From JAOTWJ01 sp036398175 (GTDB taxonomy: Bacteria > Gemmatimonadota > Gemmatimonadetes > Gemmatimonadales > GWC2-71-9), in NCBI GenBank assembly GCA_036398175.1, contig DASWHL010000142.1, positions 1 through 42,644 on the forward strand: a stretch of 42,644 nt of DNA. Reading direction: 5' to 3'. Below, piece by piece: positions 9,293-16,848 of this stretch. A model generated the notes under the pieces. That model made no database searches, was not told the DNA's origin, and worked only from the letters and a program-made list of their open reading frames with translations. Numbering within the stretch: position 1 is the first letter of the stretch; the number at the start of each line of letters is the position of its first letter. A program made the position numbers and the translations under genes.

Positions 9293-10980
9293 TCCTGTCC
9301 CTCGCGCGGGTGCTCGAGCCCAAGTGGCGGACCGCCCGGGCGCGGCTTCGCCAGGGCCGGGCCGCGGGCGGCCGCGGGAAGGCCACCCTGCTCGGCGTGG
9401 TGGCGCTCGTCTTCTGGCTCATCGTGTTCGGCGTGCTGTACCGCGTGCTCGCCTACTTCCGGGGCGTGGAAGAGATCGGGCCCCTGCTCGCAGGGAAGCT
9501 GCTCGGCCTGGTTCTCCTGAGCTTCCTCTCCATCCTGCTGCTCTCGAACGTGGTGACCGCGCTCTCGTCGTTCTTCCTCGCCAAGGACCTCGAGCTGCTC
9601 GTGGCGGCGCCGGTGGACTGGCTCGATCTCTACCTCGCCAAGCTCGGGGAGACCCTGCTGCACAGCTCGTGGATGGTGGCGCTGATGGCCGTGCCCATCT
9701 TCGCGGCCTACGGCATCGTCTACGACGGGGGCTGGCTGTTCCCGCTCGTGGTGCTCGCCGTGTTCGTTCCCCTGCTGGTGCTGCCGGCGGTCATCGGGAG
9801 CGCCACCACGCTCGTGCTGGTGAACGTGTTCCCGGCCCGGCGGACCCGCGACCTCCTGTCGGTCATCACGATTGCCGCGGCCGGGATCCTGGTGCTGCTG
9901 TTCCGCCTCGTCCGGCCCGAGCAGCTGGCGCGGCCGGAGGGGTTTCGCAACCTGCTCGACTTCATCACGGTTCTGCGCGCGCCCACGTCGCCCTTCCTGC
10001 CGAGCGAGTGGGCCACCCGCTCGGTCATGGGCTATCTGGTGGGACCCTGGGATCCGCTGGACCTGGTCCTGCTGTGGAGCACCGCGGGCGCGCTGGTAGT
10101 GGTCGGCGCCGCGCTGCACGCCCAGTTGTATCCCACCGGGTTCACGAAAGCCCAGGAGGGCGCCGAGCGGTTCGTCCGCGGGTGGTTCTGGCAGGCGGCG
10201 CTCGCGCCCGTGAGCCGCTTTCTCACGGTGGCCAAGCGTGAGTTCATCGTGAAGGACATCAAGCTCTTCTTCCGGGACGCCACGCAGTGGAGCCAGCTGA
10301 TCCTGCTCGCCGTGCTGGTGGTGATCTACCTGTTCAACATCCGCGCGCTGCCGCTGTTCACGGGCGAGCAGATTCCGTTCTTCTTCGTCTCGCTCGTGTC
10401 GCTCCTCAACCTCGGTTTGGCCGGCTTCGTGCTCGCGGCCATCGCCGCCCGCTTTGTGTTCCCGGCCGTCTCGCTCGAGGGCCGGCAGATGTGGTTGCTG
10501 CGCTCGAGCCCCCTGGATCTGCGGGCCCTGCTGTGGTCCAAGTACTGGACCGGCACGGTCCCGCTCCTCGTGCTCGCCATGATCATCACCGTGTTCACCA
10601 ACGTGCTGCTCCGGGCGACCCCGTTCATGATGGCGGTGAGTATCGGCACCATCCTGCTGCTCACCCTCGCCATCGCGGCGCTCGCACTGGGCTTCGGGGC
10701 GCTGTACCCGCAGTTCGACACGGAGAACGCGGCCCAGATCCCCACGTCGTTCGGCGGGCTGGTGTTCATGATGACGACCGTGGCGTTGCTCGCCGTGGTG
10801 ATCGTGCTCGAGGCGAGCCCGGTCTACGCCTACCTCCAGGCCACCCGCAACGACGAGGTGCTGCACATCCTCACCCCGCAGTTCCTCCTGCCGCTCGCCG
10901 CCGTGGTGCTCGTGTGCGGGATAGCGACCGTCCTGCCGCTGCGGATCGGGCTCCGGCGGATGGAGGAGTTCGAGTTCTAG
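9289..10980 (+). CDS. ABC transporter permease, large ABC-2-like type
   Basis: 563 residues with roughly 12 hydrophobic segments in two blocks: about 30-215 (for example VALVFWLIVFGVLYRVLAYF and LLGLVLLSFLSILLLSNVV) and about 330-560 (for example LILLAVLVVIYLF and LPLAAVVLVCGIATVLPL). The two halves are linked by a cytoplasmic stretch containing KREFIVKDIKLFFRDATQWS, which resembles other large exporter permeases. The ATG at 9289 overlaps the ATPase stop. It is the last gene of the operon; a palindromic repeat (10984-11037) follows directly and separates it from a convergent gene. Probably exports a peptide, lipid or polymer; substrate unknown. Confidence 0.88.
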   Translation: MILSLARVLEPKWRTARARLRQGRAAGGRGKATLLGVVALVFWLIVFGVLYRVLAYFRGVEEIGPLLAGKLLGLVLLSFLSILLLSNVVTALSSFFLAKDLELLVAAPVDWLDLYLAKLGETLLHSSWMVALMAVPIFAAYGIVYDGGWLFPLVVLAVFVPLLVLPAVIGSATTLVLVNVFPARRTRDLLSVITIAAAGILVLLFRLVRPEQLARPEGFRNLLDFITVLRAPTSPFLPSEWATRSVMGYLVGPWDPLDLVLLWSTAGALVVVGAALHAQLYPTGFTKAQEGAERFVRGWFWQAALAPVSRFLTVAKREFIVKDIKLFFRDATQWSQLILLAVLVVIYLFNIRALPLFTGEQIPFFFVSLVSLLNLGLAGFVLAAIAARFVFPAVSLEGRQMWLLRSSPLDLRALLWSKYWTGTVPLLVLAMIITVFTNVLLRATPFMMAVSIGTILLLTLAIAALALGFGALYPQFDTENAAQIPTSFGGLVFMMTTVALLAVVIVLEASPVYAYLQATRNDEVLHILTPQFLLPLAAVVLVCGIATVLPLRIGLRRMEEFEF

Positions 10981-10983
10981 ACT

Positions 10984-11037
10984 GATAGCCGATGGCCGAT
11001 AGCCGACGGCCGAACCGGCCCGTCTCGGCTATCGGCC
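10984..11037. repeat. Palindromic intergenic repeat, copy 1
   Basis: Perfect 13-bp inverted repeat GGCCGATAGCCGA (10994-11006) and TCGGCTATCGGCC (11025-11037), preceded by another GATAGCCGAT unit from 10984. It sits between two convergent genes and its right arm runs into the last codons and stop of the minus-strand gene ending at 11029. The same sequence family recurs at 14755-14813 and 22803-22875. It can form a strong hairpin on either strand and may end transcription from both sides. Confidence 0.85.
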
Positions 11038-12603
11038 GGCGGCCATCGCCGGCGGCGCCCGGCGGGTGCGACGCAGGTTCCCGCCCTCCACCGGCCACGG
11101 CGCGTCCGCCAGCGGGAACCGGCCGCGCAGCCGCACGACGCGGGTCGAATCGGTCAACCCACCCCCATACGGCAGCAACCCAAGTGTCACGAAGACGATC
11201 GAGCTGTCGCGGGCAACCATGATCGGGCCGGGGGGGCCGGGAAACGGCAGCGGGCGGCGCCACCGCACCGACCCGTCGGCCGTTCGCACGGCGCACAGGT
11301 CGATGCGGCACCCGACGTACAGCACACCGGCGTCAGTCAAGGCGGGCGCACCACCGACGGAGTAATAGTGCCGGCCGCCCAGCGAATCGGCGGACCACTT
11401 CACCGTGCCGTCCGGGTTGAGCGCCGTCACCGCCGCCTGCGTCTGCACGTAGAGGACGCCCACCCCATCAACGACCGGTGTCAACGGCCACCGCCCTTCC
11501 GCCTGCCACACCCAGCGTCGCTCCCCGGTCAGGGCATCCACCGCCACGACGTGTTCGGCCCCCGGGAAGTAGACCGTGCGCCCGTCGGCGCCCACGGACG
11601 GGCTGAAAAAGCCAACCGGGGACGGCAGCGTGTCCACCCAGAGCAGCGCGCCCGAGAGACTCAGGCCGAACGCGCGGTTGCCGCGGTCCGCGCCCACGAC
11701 CACGCTGTCGGCCACGATGGTGAGACCCACCTTGATTTCGTCCCCGAACGCGGGTGTGCGAAACAGCCGTGTCCCGGCCGGGTCGTACGCCGCGATCGCC
11801 CACGTCTCGGGGGAGCCGAGCAACGGGCGTCCGGCCACGTAGACGCGCCCGCCCGGACCGATCGCGGGCGCCGTTTCCCCGCTCGTGTGGGTCGTATCCT
11901 CCCACAACTGGCTGCCGTCCAAGGAGTACGCGGCGGTATAGTCGCCGGCGGAGAAATACAGGGCTCCGTCGGCCCCGACGGCCGGGGCAAACATCGCCAG
12001 CGACGGGCGGCGGGGTGCTTCCCACCGGAGGGTCAGGTCGGGATACAGCGAGAGCAACGTCTGGCCGGGGGTGGGGCCCGCATTGTCGCGGGGCCATATG
12101 GGGAGCATGTGGAGGTTGCCGAACTCATCCAGGGAGGGGCTCTGGATCAAGGCCCCCCAGCCGAGCGTATGGTACGTCAGGAGCTCACCCTCGGCGATGC
12201 CGGTGAGATCGGCCCGGGCGGTGAGCGCGCCGGCGCGCACGGTCACCACGGTCGTCCCCGACCCGCGCACCAGGACCAGGGCCCCGGCATCCCCGGTTTC
12301 CACGAAGACGGCGATCCCCGGGTCCGCCACCACCCACGTCAGGTCCCGTGGACTGCCGACCTCTGTGCCGACATCGGCTGTGACGCGAAACAGCACCGTC
12401 TCGCCCACCCACCCTGTCACCGTGTCGGGGGCGATCGCGAAGGTGTGCCCCTCGCCGCCCGTGGTCGGGTCGGTGCACGCCAGGGCCGTGAGGGCCAGCG
12501 ACCCGCGTGCGGCCCACACCAGCCAGCGGGACCCGTTCCCGCTGAAGCGCGGGCCACACCTCACGTGGGACGAAGCAATGCGGGCTAGTCGAGCGGTGGC
12601 CAT
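11029..12603 (-). CDS. Lipoprotein with Ig-like domain and PQQ-type beta-propeller (paralog 2)
   Basis: 524 residues. An N-terminal lipoprotein signal ends LALTALAC (lipid-modified Cys near residue 42), followed by DPTTG. An Ig-like BIG2-type domain follows (about 50-135, with GSGTTVVTVRAGALTARADL). The rest is a PQQ/quinoprotein-like propeller with repeated units such as SPSVGADGRTVYFPG, LTGERRWVWQAEGRW and LNPDGTVKWSADSLGG. The canonical catalytic residues of quinoprotein dehydrogenases are not evident, so it is more likely a binding or scaffold protein. The ATG at 12603 overlaps the upstream paralog by 19 nt; the frame stays open to 13188 but only as a shadow of that gene. Its last residues (AGR) are encoded within a palindromic repeat. 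Confidence 0.85.
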   Translation of the reverse strand: MATARLARIASSHVRCGPRFSGNGSRWLVWAARGSLALTALACTDPTTGGEGHTFAIAPDTVTGWVGETVLFRVTADVGTEVGSPRDLTWVVADPGIAVFVETGDAGALVLVRGSGTTVVTVRAGALTARADLTGIAEGELLTYHTLGWGALIQSPSLDEFGNLHMLPIWPRDNAGPTPGQTLLSLYPDLTLRWEAPRRPSLAMFAPAVGADGALYFSAGDYTAAYSLDGSQLWEDTTHTSGETAPAIGPGGRVYVAGRPLLGSPETWAIAAYDPAGTRLFRTPAFGDEIKVGLTIVADSVVVGADRGNRAFGLSLSGALLWVDTLPSPVGFFSPSVGADGRTVYFPGAEHVVAVDALTGERRWVWQAEGRWPLTPVVDGVGVLYVQTQAAVTALNPDGTVKWSADSLGGRHYYSVGGAPALTDAGVLYVGCRIDLCAVRTADGSVRWRRPLPFPGPPGPIMVARDSSIVFVTLGLLPYGGGLTDSTRVVRLRGRFPLADAPWPVEGGNLRRTRRAPPAMAAGR

Positions 12604-14081
12604 GGGGCCCGCCGGGTCCGCCGCGGATTCCCGCCATCCACCGGCCAGGGCGCATCCGCCAGCGGAAACCGCCCGCGCAGCCGCACCACGCGGGCGGAAT
12701 CGTAGCCGATGTTGATATTGTACGCGAGCGTGATGAAGACGATCGAGCTGTCGGGGGCGATCATGATCGGCCCGGCGATGCCGGGAAAGGGCAGCGGGCG
12801 GCGCCACCGCACTGAGCCGTCCCCGGTCCGCACGGCGCAGAGGTCGGTGCCGCATGCCACGTAGAGCACCCCACCCTCGGCCAGGGCCGGCGCGCCTCCG
12901 GCGTTCAAGTGGTGCTTGCCCCCCAGTGAATCGGCCGACCACTTGACCGTGCCGTCCGGATTGAGCGCCGTAAGGGCCGTCTCCCGCGTCTGCACGTAAA
13001 GCACGCCGTCGCGATCCACGATCGGTGTCAACGGCGGGGGGCCTCTCACGTCCCACACCCAGCGTCGCTCCCCGGTCAGCGCATCCGTCGCCACCACGTG
13101 TGACCAGCCGGGCAGGTAGATCGTTCGGCCGTCGGCGCCAACCGAGGGCTGAAAGAAACCCACCAGTGACGGGAGCGTGTCCACCCACAGCACGGCTCCC
13201 GACAAAGTGAGCCCGAAAGCCCGGCCACCCAGGTCCGTGCCGACGACGACGCTGTCAGCCACGACGGTAACGCCGCGGATAGTGTTCCCGAACGCGGGCG
13301 TGCGAAACACCTGCGCGCCGGCCGCGTCGTACGCCGCAATCGCCCACCCCTCGAGGGGACCCGGGAAGGGGCGCCCCGCCACGTACATCAGCCCGCCTGG
13401 GCCGATTGCGGGGCTGGTCTCGCCTCCCCCGTGCGTCGTGTCCTCCCACAGCAGTGTGCCGTCCGGGGAGTAGCTTCTGGTGTAGCTGCGGGCCGAGAAG
13501 TACGGGTTCCCGTCTGCCCCGACGGCCGGGCTCATCACCGCCAGAGACGCGGGACGCGGTTGCTCCCACCGGAACGAGAGCGCGTCGTCCAACGCGAGCA
13601 CGGTGGGATCGGGGTAAGGAAGGAGGTACACATTGCCCTCGCCATCCAGGGCGGGGCTGTGGACCCACGCCTTCTCGCCGACGGTGTAGAACGAGAGCAG
13701 GTCGCCTTCGTTGATACCGGTGACCTGCGCCTCCTCGGTGAGCGCCCCGGCGCGCGCGGTCACCACGGTCGTCCCGGACCCCCGCACGAGGAGCCGGGCC
13801 CCGTCGTCCCCTGTCTCGGTGAATACGGCCACGGCCGGGTCCGCCACCGTCCAGGTCAGGTTCCACGGGCCGCCGACCCCCATCGCGGAGTCGCTCGTCA
13901 CCTTTAGCTCCACGGTGTCGTCCACCCAGCCCGTCATGCTGTCGGGGACGATCGCGAAGTAGCGTAGCTCGTCGCCGGTGGTAGGGTCCGTGCACGCGAG
14001 GGCGGTGAGCGCCAGACAGCCGCATGCGGTCCTCACTGCCGAACAGCGCTTGGTCGGGCGGGTGCGTGGCCGGGGACTCAT
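12585..14081 (-). CDS. Lipoprotein with Ig-like domain and PQQ-type beta-propeller (paralog 1)
   Basis: 498 residues, the sister of the gene ending at 11029. Both share the lipobox region LALTALACTDPTTG, the Ig-like segment (GSGTTVVTARAGALT), nearly all propeller blades (for example DTLPSLVGFFQPSVGADGRT and LNPDGTVKWSADSLGGKHH) and the C-terminal RFPLADAPWPV.GGN.RRTRRAP. The ATG at 14081 overlaps the stop of the preceding lipoprotein gene by 4 nt. Exported and lipid-anchored; function unknown. The high similarity of two adjacent copies points to a fairly recent tandem duplication. Confidence 0.87.
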   Translation of the reverse strand: MSPRPRTRPTKRCSAVRTACGCLALTALACTDPTTGDELRYFAIVPDSMTGWVDDTVELKVTSDSAMGVGGPWNLTWTVADPAVAVFTETGDDGARLLVRGSGTTVVTARAGALTEEAQVTGINEGDLLSFYTVGEKAWVHSPALDGEGNVYLLPYPDPTVLALDDALSFRWEQPRPASLAVMSPAVGADGNPYFSARSYTRSYSPDGTLLWEDTTHGGGETSPAIGPGGLMYVAGRPFPGPLEGWAIAAYDAAGAQVFRTPAFGNTIRGVTVVADSVVVGTDLGGRAFGLTLSGAVLWVDTLPSLVGFFQPSVGADGRTIYLPGWSHVVATDALTGERRWVWDVRGPPPLTPIVDRDGVLYVQTRETALTALNPDGTVKWSADSLGGKHHLNAGGAPALAEGGVLYVACGTDLCAVRTGDGSVRWRRPLPFPGIAGPIMIAPDSSIVFITLAYNINIGYDSARVVRLRGRFPLADAPWPVDGGNPRRTRRAPWPPLD

Positions 14082-14662
14082 TTGGGACAGAACGGCGGCG
14101 CCGTGTTCACGACTGATACGGTGTGTGTGTCCCTCGCGTCCTGGCCATCCGAACTGGCTAGGTGGACCTCGAGCTCGAATGAGCTCCCGTGTCCGCCACC
14201 CGCGTTGCCCGTCCAGGACTCACCCGTCCCAACGGTGTCATCGTCAATGAGCCAGGTCCAGGAATAGGGCGTGATTCCCCCGCCGTGGCTCGTATACCAC
14301 GTGCATTCCTGTTCCGGGCGCACTATGATGGGGCCCCTGATGTTGACCCACAGCTGCTGCGGCGTGGTCACGCACTCGGCGGCGGTAGGCGATAACCTTG
14401 CGGTAGAACCCACCAAGTGGCCTTCCAGCATGAAGACCGTCTGCTCCAGTGCACATGCTGTCGAGGCGGGGTCCCCGTTCAGCTCGACGGCGAACATCGC
14501 GGGTGGTGTTTTCGTGGGGCCGGCGGTACCGTCAGCGCAGGCGACGACGAAGACGCACGCGAGGGCTACGACGCTGGGTCGGGCAGCGCGTTTGCGGGGG
14601 GGGTAGATCGGCCATGCGGTCCTCCCGGATCGTTCGCGATTCCCAGCGAGGGTTCGCGGCAC
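14078..14662 (-). CDS. Lipoprotein with a PKD/Ig-like region
   Basis: 194 residues from a GTG at 14662. A basic N-terminus and hydrophobic stretch SVVALACVFVVAC give a lipoprotein signal (Cys about 42), then ADGTAGPTKTPP. The remainder contains paired Cys residues (ACALEQ, AECVTT, QECTWY) and an Ig/PKD-like stretch, GGITPYSWTWLIDDDTVGTG, ending THTVSVVNTAPPFCPK. It is the first gene of a three-gene lipoprotein operon and overlaps the next by 4 nt. The start codon is uncertain because only a weak AGG precedes it. Function unknown. Confidence 0.7.
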   Translation of the reverse strand: MPRTLAGNRERSGRTAWPIYPPRKRAARPSVVALACVFVVACADGTAGPTKTPPAMFAVELNGDPASTACALEQTVFMLEGHLVGSTARLSPTAAECVTTPQQLWVNIRGPIIVRPEQECTWYTSHGGGITPYSWTWLIDDDTVGTGESWTGNAGGGHGSSFELEVHLASSDGQDARDTHTVSVVNTAPPFCPK

Positions 14663-14754
14663 CCTGACGTGGCTGGGCCGTCGGTTCCATATTGGGCTCG
14701 ACCGGTGGGACGGTCAAGGCTTTGCCGGGGTGCGGAAACGGGACGGCCGCGACG

Positions 14755-14813
14755 CGATAGCCGATGGCCGAACCTCGCGACTCGGCCATCGGCTATCGGC
14801 TATCGGCTATCGG
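14755..14813. repeat. Palindromic intergenic repeat, copy 2, with tandem 7-mers
   Basis: Perfect 16-bp inverted repeat GATAGCCGATGGCCGA (14756-14771) and TCGGCCATCGGCTATC (14782-14797) with a 10-nt loop, followed by further tandem CGGCTAT 7-mers to 14813. It lies just past the stop of the minus-strand lipoprotein gene at 14822 and upstream of the next gene (14662). The remainder of 14663-14754 shows no recognisable feature. Confidence 0.88.
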
Positions 14814-14821
14814 TCCCCGGG

Positions 14822-15748
14822 CTACTCGATCCGGTACGGTATCCCCCACCCGTTCGCCCGGTAGTCGTCCTCGCTGTCCGTGTTGAACGTCTCCGAGTCG
14901 AGGGCGTCCACCACCATCCGCTCCCGGCCCGCGAACCGCACGATCCAGTGCCGCACGAAGGCGCCGTCATCCCGCTCACGCATGGGGATCCGCACCCAGC
15001 CGCGGGCGTTGGGCCCGTGGTGGTACACGTGGAGGAACACGAACGTGGGCGGCTCGTTGCCGGTCCCGGTGGTGTTCTCGACCTCGGCCAGCACGCTCAC
15101 GGAGTCCCCCACCTCGAGCCGCGGGACCCGGTTGTCCACGCCGAACAGCTCGGCCGGGTCCTCGACCTCCAGCCGCACCTGGCCGTTCACCCGCACCACG
15201 ACGCGCGCGATCCGGACCGTGCGCCTGGCCCCATCGGTCATGCGCCACTCGCGCGGGCTCAGCGCCGCTAAGCGCCAGCGGCGGGGCGCCGTATCGGTGG
15301 CCTCGCGGCGCACCAGCACGGCCCGCTGGACCGCCTGCTCCTCCAGCGGCTTCTGGGTGGGCGGCTCGCCGTCGTCGGGCGTGCGATCCAGCACGAAGTC
15401 GCCCTCGAACGTGACCACCATCTCCGCCCGCGCGGTGTCGCCCACCACCTCCACCGTGAGCAGCCGGCTCACGGGCGGTCCGTGACGCCGGCCCCACCGG
15501 CGCACCAGCGGCACCGTGTCCTGCGCCGCCACCGACGAGAGGTTGAGGTCGAACGCGGACGCGAGATTCAGGTCGTCCGCCGCACCGTCCGGGCCGAACG
15601 CTTCCGCGAACCAGCCCGACGCGTCCAGCTCCGCCAGGACGGCGGCCCGGTCTTCGTCGGTCGCGTTGTCGTCGAGGCCCGTCGGGTCGTCGCTACAGGC
15701 GGCCAGCACCAGGGCCGCCATTCCCACCGTCGCCAGGAGTCGTCGCAT
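14822..15748 (-). CDS. Lipoprotein of unknown function
   Basis: 308 residues. MRRLLATVGMAALVLAACSDDPTGL is a textbook lipoprotein signal (quoted beyond its core: lipobox LAAC, Cys about 18). The mature part has an acidic N-terminal stretch and a beta-rich C-terminal region with RIARVVVRVNGQVRLEVEDP and LEVGDSVSVLAEVENTTGTG, suggesting an Ig-like fold. ATG 15748 is chosen over the GTG at 15760 because a GAGGA box precedes it by 6 nt. It stands alone between the lipoprotein operon and the ccm genes. I do not recognise the family. Confidence 0.8.
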   Translation of the reverse strand: MRRLLATVGMAALVLAACSDDPTGLDDNATDEDRAAVLAELDASGWFAEAFGPDGAADDLNLASAFDLNLSSVAAQDTVPLVRRWGRRHGPPVSRLLTVEVVGDTARAEMVVTFEGDFVLDRTPDDGEPPTQKPLEEQAVQRAVLVRREATDTAPRRWRLAALSPREWRMTDGARRTVRIARVVVRVNGQVRLEVEDPAELFGVDNRVPRLEVGDSVSVLAEVENTTGTGNEPPTFVFLHVYHHGPNARGWVRIPMRERDDGAFVRHWIVRFAGRERMVVDALDSETFNTDSEDDYRANGWGIPYRIE

Positions 15749-15840
15749 GGTCGTCCTCACAGTATTGAATAGTCACACGGGGTGAGCTTCCCGCTTCACC
15801 CCGTGAGACGTGTCGCCGCTGGTGGTGTTAAGCCTGTGAC

Positions 15841-16281
15841 CTACGTCACACCGACGACCGAGAGCGGCCGGCCGCACTCGGAGCAGAACGCGGCGCCCGT
15901 CTCGGGCCGCGGCCCGCAGTGCGGACAGACCTGAAGGTCCTTCCGCACCGACTGGATCAGCGCCTCCGCCGGATCGGCCGCGCCGGCCACCGTGGCCGCC
16001 TCCGTCCGCTCGGCGTCCATGGCGACCAGGGCGTCCCGACCGTAGCGCGCCTTGAGTTCGGCGTAGTCGTCGTCGGAGAGCTTGCCCGTGGCGCGATCGA
16101 ACTCGATCTCCTTGAGCGCGAGCAGGGCCTGCACCTTGCGGGATTCCGACTCCTCGAGGGGAGCCGCATCCGGCTCGTCGGGGACACCGAGGGACTCGAG
16201 GCCCGGACGCCGCATGAGCGGCTCGAGCACCAGCGCGAGCGCCGCCACCGCCACCGCCACCCCCGCCAGCAATTCCAGCAT
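15841..16281 (-). CDS. CcmI-like membrane protein with C-terminal zinc ribbon
   Basis: 146 residues. An N-terminal membrane helix (about 2-24, LELLAGVAVAVAALALVLEPL) is followed by an acidic helical region containing KEIEFDRATGKLSDDDYAEL, the hallmark of CcmI-type proteins and similar small cytochrome-biogenesis partners. A C-terminal zinc ribbon follows: CPHCGPRPETGAAFCSECGR. E. coli CcmI holds apocytochrome c during heme attachment; here the TPR domain is absent and the ribbon replaces it, so the name is provisional. It starts 3 nt after the ccmH stop and ends the ccm operon. Confidence 0.75.
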   Translation of the reverse strand: MLELLAGVAVAVAALALVLEPLMRRPGLESLGVPDEPDAAPLEESESRKVQALLALKEIEFDRATGKLSDDDYAELKARYGRDALVAMDAERTEAATVAGAADPAEALIQSVRKDLQVCPHCGPRPETGAAFCSECGRPLSVVGVT

Positions 16282-16284
16282 CGT

Positions 16285-16848
16285 TCAGCTCTCCAACCGA
16301 TCCAGTTCGGCCCGCAGCCGGTCCTCGTCGTCCGCCGACAACCCGCCGGCTGAGCGGGCGAGCGCCGCCTCCGCGGGCGACCGCCTGCGGCGCACCAGCA
16401 CCCAGCCAAGAACGAGGCCGGTCAAGCTGATCGCCACCCCCGGCAGCAGGTATCCCGCCCAGTTGAATCCTTCCTTGGGCGGCGCCATCAGGGCCTGCTC
16501 GCCGTACTTCGCCACGAACGCCGCGATGATCTCCTCGGCGGTCAGGTTCTGCTCCACCAGCGCCACGAGCTCGCGATGCAGCTCGGGGGAGTACGTGCAC
16601 GTGAAATCCGTCGTGCGGCAGACGTAGATGTCGAGGTTGCACCCGCACGTGCATCGCAGGCGCCGCTCGATGCCGATGATGAACGGGTCGTTCTGATAGT
16701 CGGTGACCCGGCCTCGGGGCCGGCCGGCCAGGTCGGGCTGGAACAGCGGCGCGGCCGCCGTCGTGTCCTGCGCGCCCTGGCCACCCACGAACGGCAGCAC
16801 GGCAAGCGCCCCGGCTCGCAGAAACCCCCGACGGTCCACGGCCGTCAC
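16285..16848 (-). CDS. ccmH: CcmH-type apocytochrome thiol reductase with Tat-like signal
   Basis: 187 residues. CcmH family proteins reduce or hold the CxxCH cysteines of apocytochrome c at the periplasmic face. The family core is IERRLRCTCGCNLDIYVC (about 60-77), equivalent to the LRCPxCQ motif, followed by the helical bundle HRELVALVEQNLTAEEIIA and YGEQALMAPPKEGFNWAGYL, then one membrane helix (about 130-150). The N-terminus is MTAVDRRGFLRAGALAVLPF, a twin-arginine (RRGFLR) export signal, unlike the Sec signal of E. coli CcmH. The start is a GTG at 16848 overlapping the ccmF stop (GTGA); the longer frame to 16935 lies within ccmF. Confidence 0.87.
   Translation of the reverse strand: MTAVDRRGFLRAGALAVLPFVGGQGAQDTTAAAPLFQPDLAGRPRGRVTDYQNDPFIIGIERRLRCTCGCNLDIYVCRTTDFTCTYSPELHRELVALVEQNLTAEEIIAAFVAKYGEQALMAPPKEGFNWAGYLLPGVAISLTGLVLGWVLVRRRRSPAEAALARSAGGLSADDEDRLRAELDRLES

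Noticed and set aside
6141..10866. Long minus-strand frames opposite the transglutaminase and ABC genes
   Set aside because: Antisense shadows in high-GC DNA; the plus-strand frames carry complete catalytic motifs and coupled starts.
11029..13188. A single 719-residue protein
   Set aside because: The first part of that frame is an out-of-frame reading of the upstream paralog; the lipoprotein signal begins at the ATG at 12603.
14532..14789. Short frames encoding SAIGYR-type peptides across the palindromic repeats (also at 22746-22994)
   Set aside because: The peptide arises from translating the intergenic repeat; such frames appear wherever the repeat lies and have no start context.
14791..14813. 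Tandem CGGCTAT units considered as a CRISPR or minisatellite
   Set aside because: Only three 7-bp units with no spacers; they are part of the palindromic element.
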